Shown here piece after piece: positions 1 through 6,637 of a stretch of DNA of 64,000 nucleotides (position 1 is the first letter of the stretch; each line of letters begins with the position of its first letter). Origin of the DNA: an uncultured Clostridia bacterium (GTDB taxonomy: Bacteria; Bacillota; Clostridia; Lachnospirales; Anaerotignaceae); NCBI GenBank assembly GCA_944378105.1, contig CALWGC010000001.1, positions 1 through 64,000 of the forward strand, read 5' to 3'. The notes below the pieces were generated by a model. It did no database searches. It was given only the letters and a program-made list of their open reading frames with translations, and was not told the origin of the DNA. A program made the position numbers and the translations under genes.

Positions 1-65
1 GGTAACTTTTCCACGGACACTAAGTTTCTTTGTTCAGTTTTGAAGGCACAGGCAAAAAAAAGCAC

Positions 66-94
66 TTGCCAAAAGGGGAAAAGTGTGATATAAT
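66..94 (+). promoter_or_regulatory. Sigma-A promoter of the 5S-tRNA operon
   Basis: TTGCCA (66-71), a 17-nt spacer and a perfect TATAAT (89-94) lie about 20 bp before the 5S rRNA. The predicted transcription start is near 100. This would let the 5S-tRNA cluster be transcribed independently of any 16S-23S genes upstream of the window. Confidence 0.75.
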
Positions 95-114
95 AAGTCT
101 GTTGTTAATAAAAT

Positions 115-233
115 TTCCGGTGATGATGCGCTTGTGGGACACACCCGTTCCCATACCGAACACGATGGTTAAGACGCAAGCGGCCGAAGATACTTGGTGG
201 GAAGCCGCCTGGGAAAATAGGTGGTCGCCGGAA
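115..233 (+). rRNA. rrf: 5S ribosomal RNA
   Basis: This 119-nt segment has the 5S layout. The ends pair (TTCCGGTGAT with GTCGCCGGAA), and the internal block CCCGTTCCCATACCGAACAC is the conserved 5S loop B/C region. It opens a cluster of seven tRNAs. No 16S or 23S sequence is visible in the window. Ends are placed from the terminal helix and may be off by a base or two. Confidence 0.93.
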
Positions 234-241
234 TCCATTCT

Positions 242-316
<75 letters not shown>

Positions 317-338
317 TTACGTCGATTTGAACCGACAT

Positions 339-413
<75 letters not shown>

Positions 414-425
414 CTTACTTTTTAT

Positions 426-498
426 GGGTCACTAGCTCAGTTGGTAGAGCACTGGACTTTTAATCCAGGTGTCTCGGGTTCGAGCCCCGAGTGACTCA
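426..498 (+). tRNA. tRNA-Lys (TTT)
   Basis: Acceptor GGGTCAC/GTGACTC with one G-T wobble, anticodon loop CTTTTAA with anticodon TTT, and a canonical T-arm. Confidence 0.95.
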
Positions 499-507
499 CT
501 TCTTTTT

Positions 508-591
508 GCAGTCGTGGCGGAATTGGCATACGCGCTAGACTAAGGATCTAGTCCGGGTTTCTGGGTAGGGGTTCAAGTCCCCTCGACTGCA
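508..591 (+). tRNA. tRNA-Leu (AAG)
   Basis: 84-nt class II tRNA with a long variable arm and acceptor GCAGTCG/CGACTGC. The anticodon loop reads CTAAGGA, giving anticodon AAG. A34 outside tRNA-Arg is uncommon in bacteria and would need TadA deamination to inosine to read CUC or CUA as well as CUU. Confidence 0.93.
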
Positions 592-600
592 TTGTCGTGT

Positions 601-672
601 GCGCGAATGGCTCAGTGGTAGAGCATCGCCTTGCCAAGGCGAGGGTCGCGAGTTCGAATCTCGTTTCGCGCT
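601..672 (+). tRNA. tRNA-Gly (GCC)
   Basis: Acceptor GCGCGAA/TTCGCGC, anticodon loop TTGCCAA with anticodon GCC, discriminator T672. Anticodon and discriminator match the glyS T-box at 59.1-59.4 kb in this window. Confidence 0.95.
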
Positions 673-686
673 TTATAGATCACATT

Positions 687-718
687 GACAAACGCCCAGT
701 ATGCCATGGGCGTTTGTC
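687..718 (+). other. Perfect 12-bp inverted repeat between tRNA genes
   Basis: GACAAACGCCCA (687-698) and TGGGCGTTTGTC (707-718) flank an 8-nt loop, between tRNA-Gly and the first tRNA-Gln. No T-run follows, so it is not a standard intrinsic terminator. An RNA-processing or attenuating hairpin is possible. Confidence 0.6.
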
Positions 719-754
719 TAGTGTATGGCTTACAGGTTTTGGAGTCTTTTTTAT

Positions 755-826
755 TGGGCTATCGCCAAGCGGTAAGGCACAGGACTTTGACTCCTGCATT
801 CGCTGGTTCGAATCCAGCTAGCCCAG
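755..826 (+). tRNA. tRNA-Gln (TTG)
   Basis: Acceptor TGGGCTA/TAGCCCA, anticodon TTG at 787-789, discriminator G. The D-arm region is the same as in the following tRNA-Gln, indicating a local duplication. Confidence 0.95.
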
Positions 827-842
827 CTTTTTTTGTTCCTAA

Positions 843-914
843 TGGGGTATCGCCAAGCGGTAAGGCAACGGATTCTGATTCCGTCATTCGCAGGTTCGAA
901 TCCTGCTACCCTAG
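843..914 (+). tRNA. tRNA-Gln (CTG)
   Basis: Acceptor TGGGGTA/TACCCTA with one wobble. The anticodon loop TTCTGAT gives CTG. It is a diverged tandem copy of the preceding tRNA-Gln and so covers CAG directly. Confidence 0.94.
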
Positions 915-920
915 TTTTGT

Positions 921-950
921 ATCCTGTCGAGATTTCGACAGGATTTTTTT
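921..950 (+). terminator. Terminator of the 5S-tRNA operon
   Basis: Ten-bp stem ATCCTGTCGA/TCGACAGGAT with a GATT loop, followed by a run of T. Confidence 0.92.
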
Positions 951-977
951 GTTTTTCAGACAAAAGGAGAAAAAGAC

Positions 978-1418
978 ATGGAAATAGAAGAGATAAAAAA
1001 TAACAAAAAGAGATTTTTGCCGTTGTTGTTGCTAGCCGACGAGCAGGAATCCATGATTGACCGTTATTTAGAACGAGGCACGTTCTATATCTTGAAAGAC
1101 AATGGTGTGAAAAGCGTCTGTGTGGTGACAGATGAGGGAGAAGGCGTGCTGGAACTGAAAAATTTGGCCACAGAGCCGGCTTTTCAAAGAAGTGGATATG
1201 GAAAGGCCTTGGTGGATTTTTTGTGCCGTACGTATCAAAGTAGATACAAGATTTTGCAGGTGGGAACGGGAGAAGTGAAGGAAGGACTTGCTTTTTATCA
1301 GAAATGTGGATTTTCGTATTCCCACCGTGTGGAGGGCTTTTTTCTGCAATATGATCACCCGATTTATGACCATGGTGTGCTATTGCGGGATATGATTTAT
1401 TTACGTAAATATCTCTAG
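978..1418 (+). CDS. GNAT family N-acetyltransferase
   Basis: 146-residue protein of the GCN5-related acetyltransferase fold, which moves an acetyl group from acetyl-CoA to an amine. The acetyl-CoA pyrophosphate-binding loop is visible at about residues 68-80 (ATEPAFQRSGYGKALV, fitting the Q/R-x-x-G-x-G/A pattern). It is followed by the usual helix and a late FYQKCGF motif typical of the C-terminal beta strands. The start is supported by an AAAGGAG site 9 bp upstream. The gene is single, follows the tRNA terminator and is followed by a weak hairpin. The substrate cannot be read from sequence. Confidence 0.85.
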   Translation: MEIEEIKNNKKRFLPLLLLADEQESMIDRYLERGTFYILKDNGVKSVCVVTDEGEGVLELKNLATEPAFQRSGYGKALVDFLCRTYQSRYKILQVGTGEVKEGLAFYQKCGFSYSHRVEGFFLQYDHPIYDHGVLLRDMIYLRKYL

Positions 1419-1427
1419 TGGATGGAA

Positions 1428-1457
1428 GCATCCTCTTTTGTTGGCAGAGGATGGGTT
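1428..1457 (+). terminator. Probable terminator after the acetyltransferase
   Basis: GCATCCTCT and AGAGGATGG form an 8-9 bp stem, followed by the T-rich GGTTTTG. The T-run is short, so this is a moderate call. Confidence 0.5.
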
Positions 1458-1496
1458 TTGTGGTATGATGAGAAAAATTGGAAAAGGGGTGAATTG

Positions 1497-1718
1497 GTGA
1501 AAGGGTATAGCAGTTATTTTTTGGCGATTGCCTGTGTGGTGGCCGTTATGTATGGGACGATCCAAGGGTTGCAAATCCTTTTGCTCGTGTGGGGCCTGAA
1601 CCAATGGTGGGATGCCAAAAAGGCGTTGGACCGAGGAGAGAAAAAGAAAGCGATTGGTTTGGGGATTTTTGGCCTGGCGATACTGCTTTGTCTTTGGCGG
1701 TCGGTATGTTCTTCTTAA
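1497..1718 (+). CDS. Small two-segment membrane protein
   Basis: Not recognised as a named family. From a GTG at 1497 it is 73 residues with two hydrophobic segments, about residues 5-30 and 50-68. They are separated by a short charged stretch (WWDAKKALDRGEKKKA). This start is preferred over 1422 because a GAAAAGGGGTG ribosome site sits just before it and a TATGAT-like element lies upstream. The 1422 start would overlap the hairpin after the acetyltransferase. It precedes the stalk-domain gene by about 75 bp and may be co-transcribed with it. It probably resides in the cytoplasmic membrane. Confidence 0.6.
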   Translation: MKGYSSYFLAIACVVAVMYGTIQGLQILLLVWGLNQWWDAKKALDRGEKKKAIGLGIFGLAILLCLWRSVCSS

Positions 1719-1794
1719 GCGATTGGGAAAAGAAGAAGGATCTCTGGTTTTCTATAAAAAATTGGTGGTATGAAAAAGAGGAGGAGGTAGGCGT

Positions 1795-2739
1795 ATGAGA
1801 GGAAAACGATGGGCCAAGCTTTGTTTGTTGGGTTTGTTTTTGCTTTGCATGAGTTGCCAAGTGTTTGCGGCAGAGGGAAAAGGAAGAGCAACACAGCAGG
1901 TGATCTCCTGGCAGGGCAAGGAAATTTTGGTGAAAACCATGGGTTGTTCTCATAATATTGACGAGCGTTGTCAGCCGGTGGGGATTGTATGGCTTACCAT
2001 TCCTGAAGAAGCAGAAGGACAATGGGTGTATTTTCAGCTGCGGGAAAAGGAAACAGGGACGCCTTCCATGCCGGATGGCCTGCCGGAGGGAAGCCGGTTT
2101 TTACAGACAGAAGAGCTGGGTGCCGTTTTTGGAGTACCGGTGAAAGCAGGGGAAAATGAAATTCGCATCACCGGCTATTTGCCAAGGCAAGATGCGGGAA
2201 AAGAATGGGGGTTATTTTTATTAGGCGGCCAATGGTGGGAAGAGAACTACTTTTCGGGAATGGAAGAGCAGCAGTTAAACCCCTCTTTTTTCTATGGCTA
2301 CTTGGAGGACACTTTGCAAGCTTATTCCATGTTCCAAACAGAAGGAGAGATTCGTTTTCCATTGGGAAAAGAGGAGATGGTGGTAAATGGAGTGAGCCAA
2401 ACCGTGCCAGGTATTTCTTATGTCAGCCCATCGGGCCATGCCATGGTGCAGCTGCGTGCTGTGTTGGAAGCGTTGCCGTTTTGGAAAGATCCGGTGATTC
2501 TTTGGAATGAAGAGGTACAGGAAGTGACGGTTTTGTTTGACAAATTTACGATGGTTTTTTCTGTGGGCCAAAGCCAGGTACAGCGGGCAGGAGGCACGTT
2601 TGATTTGCCGGAGGATGTGGCAAGGAAAAATGGCAGTGTGTATGTTCCGCTGGAAGCGCTGAGACTGATGGATGTATCGGCGATGGATCGGGCCTGGGAT
2701 GGCAAGACGAGGGAGGCCGTATTGTCTTATCATTGGTAA
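1795..2739 (+). CDS. Exported protein with C-terminal copper-amine-oxidase-like stalk domain
   Basis: 314 residues with an N-terminal signal peptide (charged start, hydrophobic core at residues 8-20, likely cleavage after VFA near residue 25). The C-terminal half, about 205-310, has the repeated beta pattern of the stalk domain named after copper amine oxidase N-terminal domains: VQLRAVLEAL, a W-x-x-x-x-x-x-V-T-V strand, and YVPLEAL. That domain is common in clostridial cell-surface proteins and carries no known catalytic role on its own. The middle region is unassigned. The start has a GAGGAGG site 7 bp upstream. A surface or envelope role is an inference. Confidence 0.75.
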   Translation: MRGKRWAKLCLLGLFLLCMSCQVFAAEGKGRATQQVISWQGKEILVKTMGCSHNIDERCQPVGIVWLTIPEEAEGQWVYFQLREKETGTPSMPDGLPEGSRFLQTEELGAVFGVPVKAGENEIRITGYLPRQDAGKEWGLFLLGGQWWEENYFSGMEEQQLNPSFFYGYLEDTLQAYSMFQTEGEIRFPLGKEEMVVNGVSQTVPGISYVSPSGHAMVQLRAVLEALPFWKDPVILWNEEVQEVTVLFDKFTMVFSVGQSQVQRAGGTFDLPEDVARKNGSVYVPLEALRLMDVSAMDRAWDGKTREAVLSYHW

Positions 2740-2790
2740 TGAAACGAACCGAAGATCCACAGATGGGGAAAAGGCGGCAGATTTTTGTGG

Positions 2791-2889
2791 ATAAGAAGCG
2801 CTCCTGTTTCTGAAATGGTGGAAAACGAAAAGATTTTTCCCTTTGGGAAAAACTGCTGCGGCAGCCCCAATACGGCCTTCGCTTCTTAT
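2791..2889 (+). ncRNA. Candidate structured RNA / leader before the ferredoxin operon
   Basis: ATAAGAAGCG (2791-2800) and CGCTTCTTAT (2880-2889) are perfectly complementary and enclose 79 nt. Inside, TTTTTCCC-TTT-GGGAAAAA can form a hairpin. An upstream GGAAAA could instead pair with TTTTCC, so two mutually exclusive folds exist. A terminator begins three bases after the closing stem. No known riboswitch consensus was recognised, and the SRP RNA core is absent. The rest of the 2740-2960 intergenic region holds nothing else I can identify. Confidence 0.35.
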
Positions 2890-2891
2890 GT

Positions 2892-2924
2892 AACCTCAGT
2901 CACAGAAAAGACTGAGGTTTTTTT
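2892..2924 (+). terminator. Intrinsic terminator or attenuator upstream of ferredoxin operon
   Basis: AACCTCAGTC/GACTGAGGTT stem with an 8-nt loop and at least five Ts after it. It lies 36 bp before the ferredoxin start, so it may end the stalk-domain transcript or attenuate the ferredoxin operon. Confidence 0.88.
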
Positions 2925-2960
2925 CTATACTGGAAAAAAACAAAAAGAGAAGGTGGCTCA

Positions 2961-3149
2961 ATGAAACAAGTGCAAGTGAAGGTATCTCGTTGTCCGCAAA
3001 ACCATGCCTGTCCGGCGGTGCGCGTATGCCCGGTTGGGGCGTTGGTACAGGAGGGTTTTCAGGCGCCAAGGGTAACAGAAACGTGTGTAGGATGCGGTCA
3101 GTGCGTGGCAGTCTGTCCAAAGGGTGCCTTGCATTTTGAAAAGGAGTAA
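2961..3149 (+). CDS. 4Fe-4S ferredoxin-type protein with atypical first cluster motif
   Basis: 62-residue iron-sulfur protein. The second half has a standard motif (CVGCGQCVAVCP, C-x2-C-x2-C-x3-CP). The first half has widely spaced cysteines, C11-x5-C17-x5-C23-P, instead of the usual C-x2-C-x2-C. Two [4Fe-4S] clusters are still possible if C-P pairs are exchanged between halves, as in bacterial ferredoxins. It probably carries electrons for the membrane partner encoded two genes later. The gene starts a tight three-gene operon, with only 4 bp between this stop and the next start. The start has a GAAGGTGG site. Confidence 0.85.
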   Translation: MKQVQVKVSRCPQNHACPAVRVCPVGALVQEGFQAPRVTETCVGCGQCVAVCPKGALHFEKE

Positions 3150-3153
3150 TGTG

Positions 3154-3348
3154 ATGGGAAAGAAACGAGCAGTGGTGGACCAGAGGTTGTGCGTGGCCTG
3201 TGGTTGTTGTGTGAAAGTCTGTCCCCTGCAAACCATTGTGGTCCAGCAAGGGCTTTTTGCGGTTGTGGGCGACAAATGTGTGGGATGCGGGAAGTGCGTG
3301 AAGGAATGTCCTGCTTCGGTGATCCAGTTGGAGGTGAGCGAGCCGTGA
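3154..3348 (+). CDS. 2[4Fe-4S] ferredoxin
   Basis: 64 residues with two canonical cluster motifs, CVACGCCVKVCP and CVGCGKCVKECP, each C-x2-C-x2-C-x3-CP. The first contains one extra cysteine. This is the pattern of clostridial low-potential ferredoxins. The ATG at 3154 is chosen because AAGGAG at 3141-3146 lies 7 bp before it. The in-frame GTG at 3151 is a close alternative. Its stop overlaps the following GTG start by 4 bp, implying translational coupling with the membrane protein. Confidence 0.9.
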   Translation: MGKKRAVVDQRLCVACGCCVKVCPLQTIVVQQGLFAVVGDKCVGCGKCVKECPASVIQLEVSEP

Positions 3349-3923
3349 AACAAAAGTATTGGTATGATTATTTGTGGATCGCTTCGGTTGCCTATTTGTT
3401 ATTAGGGTTTTTCAATATTTTGTTTGCCTGGCTGGGGTTGCTTTGCTTTTTCATTCCGTTATTGCTTGCCATTTTTGGCAAAGATAAATTGTACTGCAAC
3501 CGATATTGTGGCCGGGGCCAGCTGTTTTCGTTGCTGGGGGGCCGGTTTGGGCTGTCCAGAAAGCGGGATGTGCCTTATTTTTTGAAAACAAAAGCCTTTC
3601 GGTATGGGTTTTTGATTTTCTTTTTTATCATGTTTTTTCAAATGCTGTGGAACACGTATCTGGTGTTTTCCGGCGCGCAAGATTTGCGGCAAGTGGTGAC
3701 GCTTTTATGGACGTTTCGTCTGCCTTGGCAATGGGCTTATCAGGTGGAAACGGTACCCCTTTGGGTCAGCCAATTTGCCTTTGGGTTTTATAGTGTGATG
3801 CTGACATCGACGGTGTTGGGGATTTTGACTATGGTGCTTTTCAAACCCCGCTCTTGGTGTGTTTACTGCCCCATGGGTACCATGACGCAGCTGATTTGCC
3901 AGGTAAAACATCAGGAAAAATAA
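3345..3923 (+). CDS. NapH-like membrane protein with Fe-S binding motifs
   Basis: 192-residue integral membrane protein with about four to five hydrophobic segments. Two cysteine pairs are visible: CNRYC after the second membrane segment (near residue 50), and CVYCPMG near the C terminus. This resembles the membrane 4Fe-4S domain of NapH/NosR/RdxA-type proteins, which pass electrons between membrane and soluble ferredoxins. It starts at a GTG overlapping the previous stop (GTGA). With the two ferredoxins upstream it looks like a small membrane electron-transfer module. The electron donor and acceptor are unknown. Confidence 0.75.
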   Translation: MKQKYWYDYLWIASVAYLLLGFFNILFAWLGLLCFFIPLLLAIFGKDKLYCNRYCGRGQLFSLLGGRFGLSRKRDVPYFLKTKAFRYGFLIFFFIMFFQMLWNTYLVFSGAQDLRQVVTLLWTFRLPWQWAYQVETVPLWVSQFAFGFYSVMLTSTVLGILTMVLFKPRSWCVYCPMGTMTQLICQVKHQEK

Positions 3924-3965
3924 AAAAGTGGCTATTTTTTTTGCGTGGCCAAAGGAAAAAGAGAG

Positions 3966-4003
3966 AGCAGGAATCTTGAAAAAGGAAAGGATTCCTGCTT
4001 TCT
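3966..4003 (+). terminator. Terminator of the ferredoxin operon
   Basis: AGCAGGAATC/GATTCCTGCT, a 10-bp stem, followed by TTTCTTG. The stem sequence resembles that of the repeat element near 7.6 kb, but the flanks are not clearly related. Nothing else is recognised in 3924-4154. Confidence 0.8.
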
Positions 4004-4154
4004 TGTTGTTATAACGGGATTTTCTTTGCAAGAGGGCTTTTTTCAAGCATCAGAAATCATAACCAAGGCTTCTTTTGAAAAACCAAATGGAAAGCAATGT
4101 TTTTATGGACAAGAAAAGGCAAAGGCGCTATGATGGGAAAAAGGAGGTAGGTAT

Positions 4155-5315
4155 ATGGAATACCGTGTATTGGGAAAAACTGGGCTATCGGTCAGCACTG
4201 TATCATTGGGCACAGAATATATCTGGCATGCGCCTTATGAACAAGTAAAAGAAGTCATCGATGCGTCTTTGGAAGGCGGCATCAACTATATTGATTTATT
4301 TATGGGGTCCGATGAGGTACGGGCTAACATGGGACAGGCGCTGAAAGGACGGCGGGATCAAGTGATTTTGGCAGGGCACTTGGGCTGTGCAGACCAGGAG
4401 GGGCAGTATTGGAAAACGAGAGACATGGATGTGGTGACGGAGTATATCGAGCGGTTTTACCGATTGGTGCAGACGGATGTCATTGACATTTTGTTCTTAC
4501 ATAATTGTGATACAAAAGAAGATAGCGATACTATCTTTCAAGGGCCCATGTACCAAAAGGCCCTGGAACTAAAAGCGCTGGGGAGGGCCAAGTGGATTGG
4601 GCTTAGTTCCCACAACACCAAGGTGGCCATGGAGGCCGTCTCCAAGGGGCTGATTGATGTGCTGATGTTTCCCGTCAACCCCATTTACAATCTGCTGCCC
4701 AGAGACCGGGCCCATGAGCGGATGAAGGGAAATGAAACGGAGGAAGTGTTGACAGAAGCAGAAAAGGCGGCCTATCCTTCGGTGCAGGCGCTATACCGGC
4801 TTTGCAAAGAGCGACAGGTGGGCATTGTGGGCATGAAACCGTATGCCGCAGGCAATTTATTGGAACACTTTGTCGGGGGCAATTTAAAAGGGCTTTTGAC
4901 CCTTTCTCCGGTGCAATGTATTGCCTATGCCCTGGACCAGATGGGGGTGACTTGCGCGTTACCGGGAATGAAAAACCGGCAGGAAGTGGAAGAAGCCCTT
5001 GCCTATTTTCAGGCCGACGCCAAGGCCCGCAGCTATCAGGCCCTGTTGGAACAAAGCGACTTATACCGTTTTCACGACCAATGTATGTATTGTAATCATT
5101 GCCAACCTTGCCCGGCCGGACTGGATATTGCCATGATTACGCAATATAAAGACTTGGCAGAAAAAAACGGCCGTTTGTCGGTGCAAGAGGCGTACCAAGC
5201 ACTGAAACAAACGGCAAAAGACTGCATTTCTTGCGGCGGCTGCACCAGGCGTTGTCCTTTTGGTGTGGCAGCGGAGGAGAATATCCATCGGGCGCAGGCA
5301 TTGTTTGGTTGTTAA
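4155..5315 (+). CDS. Aldo/keto-reductase-like protein with C-terminal ferredoxin domain
   Basis: 386 residues. The N-terminal 270 have the aldo/keto reductase barrel (RVLGKTGLSVS start, WIGLSSHN, DVLMFPVNP). The C-terminal 80 residues carry cysteine clusters CMYCNHCQPCP and CISCGGCTRRCP, suggesting two [4Fe-4S] clusters. The normal AKR catalytic tetrad is incomplete: D47 and H116 align, but the Tyr position is M50 (DLFMGSDE) and the Lys position is H75 (LAGHLG). It may therefore be a ferredoxin-linked oxidoreductase with altered chemistry rather than a typical NADPH AKR. It has an AAGGAGG site, and its 3' end overlaps the convergent Crp/Fnr gene by 4 bp. Confidence 0.85.
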   Translation: MEYRVLGKTGLSVSTVSLGTEYIWHAPYEQVKEVIDASLEGGINYIDLFMGSDEVRANMGQALKGRRDQVILAGHLGCADQEGQYWKTRDMDVVTEYIERFYRLVQTDVIDILFLHNCDTKEDSDTIFQGPMYQKALELKALGRAKWIGLSSHNTKVAMEAVSKGLIDVLMFPVNPIYNLLPRDRAHERMKGNETEEVLTEAEKAAYPSVQALYRLCKERQVGIVGMKPYAAGNLLEHFVGGNLKGLLTLSPVQCIAYALDQMGVTCALPGMKNRQEVEEALAYFQADAKARSYQALLEQSDLYRFHDQCMYCNHCQPCPAGLDIAMITQYKDLAEKNGRLSVQEAYQALKQTAKDCISCGGCTRRCPFGVAAEENIHRAQALFGC

Positions 5316-5986
5316 AAAGACGGTTGGGCCAGGCGGCGCAGCTTCTCTTCGTCGGTGATGGTAACGCCGCCGCGAAATAATGTGACCATGTTTTCTTCCA
5401 CAAAGTATTTTAACATACGGCTGACCACTTCTCGGGCTGTGCCCAGATGCTTGGCCAGCTGTTCTTGTGTCAGATGGATCTGGGGGCTTTGGACAGAGGC
5501 GCTTTCTTCCAGTAAAAAGCAAGCCAGCCGCCGGTCGATGCCCAAAAACAAAATTTGCTGCATACGCCACATCACATCCGAAAACCGCTCGGCAATCAGT
5601 TGGTAGCTGAAGGCTTTGAGGTAGATATTTTCTTCCATGATTTGTTGGAAAACGGCGGCGTTGATGCGGGAGATGGTGACGGGCGTTTCGGCTTCGATGA
5701 AGATGTCAAAGGTGATGGCTTCCAGGACACAGGAGGCCGAAAGCATGCAAAGCTCGCCTTGGCGCAGGCGATAGAGTGTCACTTCCCGGCCATCTTCCGA
5801 GAGCAGATAGACGCGAAGGCTTCCTTCTTGCACCAAAAGAACGCCCATACAGTCGGCATTGCCGCTGTGCAGGAGGCTGCCTTTGGGCAGGGATTGGGTG
5901 TTGGTATGGGAAAGCAGCTTGGTTTGCTGGGCAGAGGTCAGCTGGGGCCAGAAGGAAAAATGGGGAAACAAAGAGGTCGATTCCAT
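5312..5986 (-). CDS. Crp/Fnr family transcriptional regulator
   Basis: 224 residues. The N-terminal two thirds fit a cyclic-nucleotide-binding-like beta barrel (MGVLLVQEGSLRVYLLSEDG), followed by a dimerisation helix. The C-terminal winged helix has LTQEQLAKHLGTAREVVSRM as recognition region at about 170-190. No N-terminal cysteine cluster for an Fnr-type [4Fe-4S] sensor is seen, so it is unlikely to be a classical oxygen-sensing Fnr. The start is backed by an AAGGAG site on the minus strand. Given its convergent neighbour it may control redox genes, but no operator was identified. Confidence 0.88.
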   Translation of the reverse strand: MESTSLFPHFSFWPQLTSAQQTKLLSHTNTQSLPKGSLLHSGNADCMGVLLVQEGSLRVYLLSEDGREVTLYRLRQGELCMLSASCVLEAITFDIFIEAETPVTISRINAAVFQQIMEENIYLKAFSYQLIAERFSDVMWRMQQILFLGIDRRLACFLLEESASVQSPQIHLTQEQLAKHLGTAREVVSRMLKYFVEENMVTLFRGGVTITDEEKLRRLAQPSF

Positions 5987-6088
5987 AGAGGACTCCTTTC
6001 CAAAAAGCGTTTGATTGTGGGTATCACTAGCGTTATTGTACTATGAATGGGAATCCTTCTTCAAGAGAAGGAAATTTTTTTTGTCACT

Positions 6089-6115
6089 TGAAACTTTCTG
6101 CCTTTTGGTATGGTC
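6089..6115 (+). promoter_or_regulatory. ECF-type promoter before the sigma/anti-sigma pair
   Basis: TGAAAC (6089-6094), a 17-nt spacer and GGTC (6112-6115) resemble the TGAAAC...CGTC promoters of SigV/SigM-type factors, with one mismatch in the -10. The position, about 40 bp before the sigma gene, is right for autoregulation. Confidence 0.5.
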
Positions 6116-6154
6116 TTAAGAGTGTAAGACAAAAGAAAGAGAGGAAGGGGTGCA

Positions 6155-6637
6155 ATGGATAAGCAAACCATATTTTATCAGTTTATCGACCAAAATTGTA
6201 ACAGCGCATACCGCTTTGCTTATAGCTATACCAAAAATCAGCAAGATGCTGAAGATGTAGTAAACGAAAGTGTCATCAAGGCCATGCGAGGCCTGGGAAG
6301 ACTGCGGGATGTGTCAAAGATGAAGCCTTGGTTTTTCAAAATCATTTCTAACACGGCCATTTCTTGGATACAAAAACAGAAAAAGACCACCACTTCCACA
6401 TTGGAGGACATGGAACCACTGCTCAGTGCACAAGACGATTATTCGCAGATGATGGTGGAAGATATGCTTTCGGCGTTGGATGAAAAGTATAAATCGGTGC
6501 TGGTGCTACGCTACTTTGAACGAATGACCATAGCAGAAATCGGCGAAGTGTTGGATTTGAATGAGAATACGGTGAAAACAAGACTATATCGAGCGCTGGA
6601 ACAGCTGCGCATACAAATGGAGGTGGACGTATCGTGA
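6155..6637 (+). CDS. ECF RNA polymerase sigma factor (SigV-like)
   Basis: 160-residue group 4 sigma factor. Region 2 spans about residues 10-65 (NQQDAEDVVNESVIKA, then WFFKIISNTAISW). Region 4 spans about 105-155 (YKSVLVLRYFERMTIAEIG, then NTVKTRLYRALEQLR). There is no region 3 and no C-terminal extension. It is translationally coupled to an RsiV-like anti-sigma factor (4-bp GTGA overlap), the arrangement of Bacillus subtilis sigV-rsiV, which responds to lysozyme. An ECF-type promoter lies upstream. The assignment to the SigV group rests mainly on the partner. Confidence 0.85.
   Translation: MDKQTIFYQFIDQNCNSAYRFAYSYTKNQQDAEDVVNESVIKAMRGLGRLRDVSKMKPWFFKIISNTAISWIQKQKKTTTSTLEDMEPLLSAQDDYSQMMVEDMLSALDEKYKSVLVLRYFERMTIAEIGEVLDLNENTVKTRLYRALEQLRIQMEVDVS

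Noticed and set aside
2791-2889. SRP RNA, 6S RNA or a known riboswitch before the ferredoxin operon
   Set aside because: The SRP core (GGAAGGAAGC-like) is missing, the size is too small for 6S RNA, and no known aptamer consensus was recognised. It is kept only as an unclassified candidate.
3124-3153. Start of the second ferredoxin at 3124, overlapping the first
   Set aside because: The ATG at 3154 is placed correctly after AAGGAG. The extra residues show no ferredoxin similarity.
3966-4003. Sixth copy of the intergenic repeat after the ferredoxin operon
   Set aside because: The stem (AGCAGGAATC/GATTCCTGCT) resembles copy E, but neither flank is convincingly related. It may be an ordinary terminator with convergent sequence.
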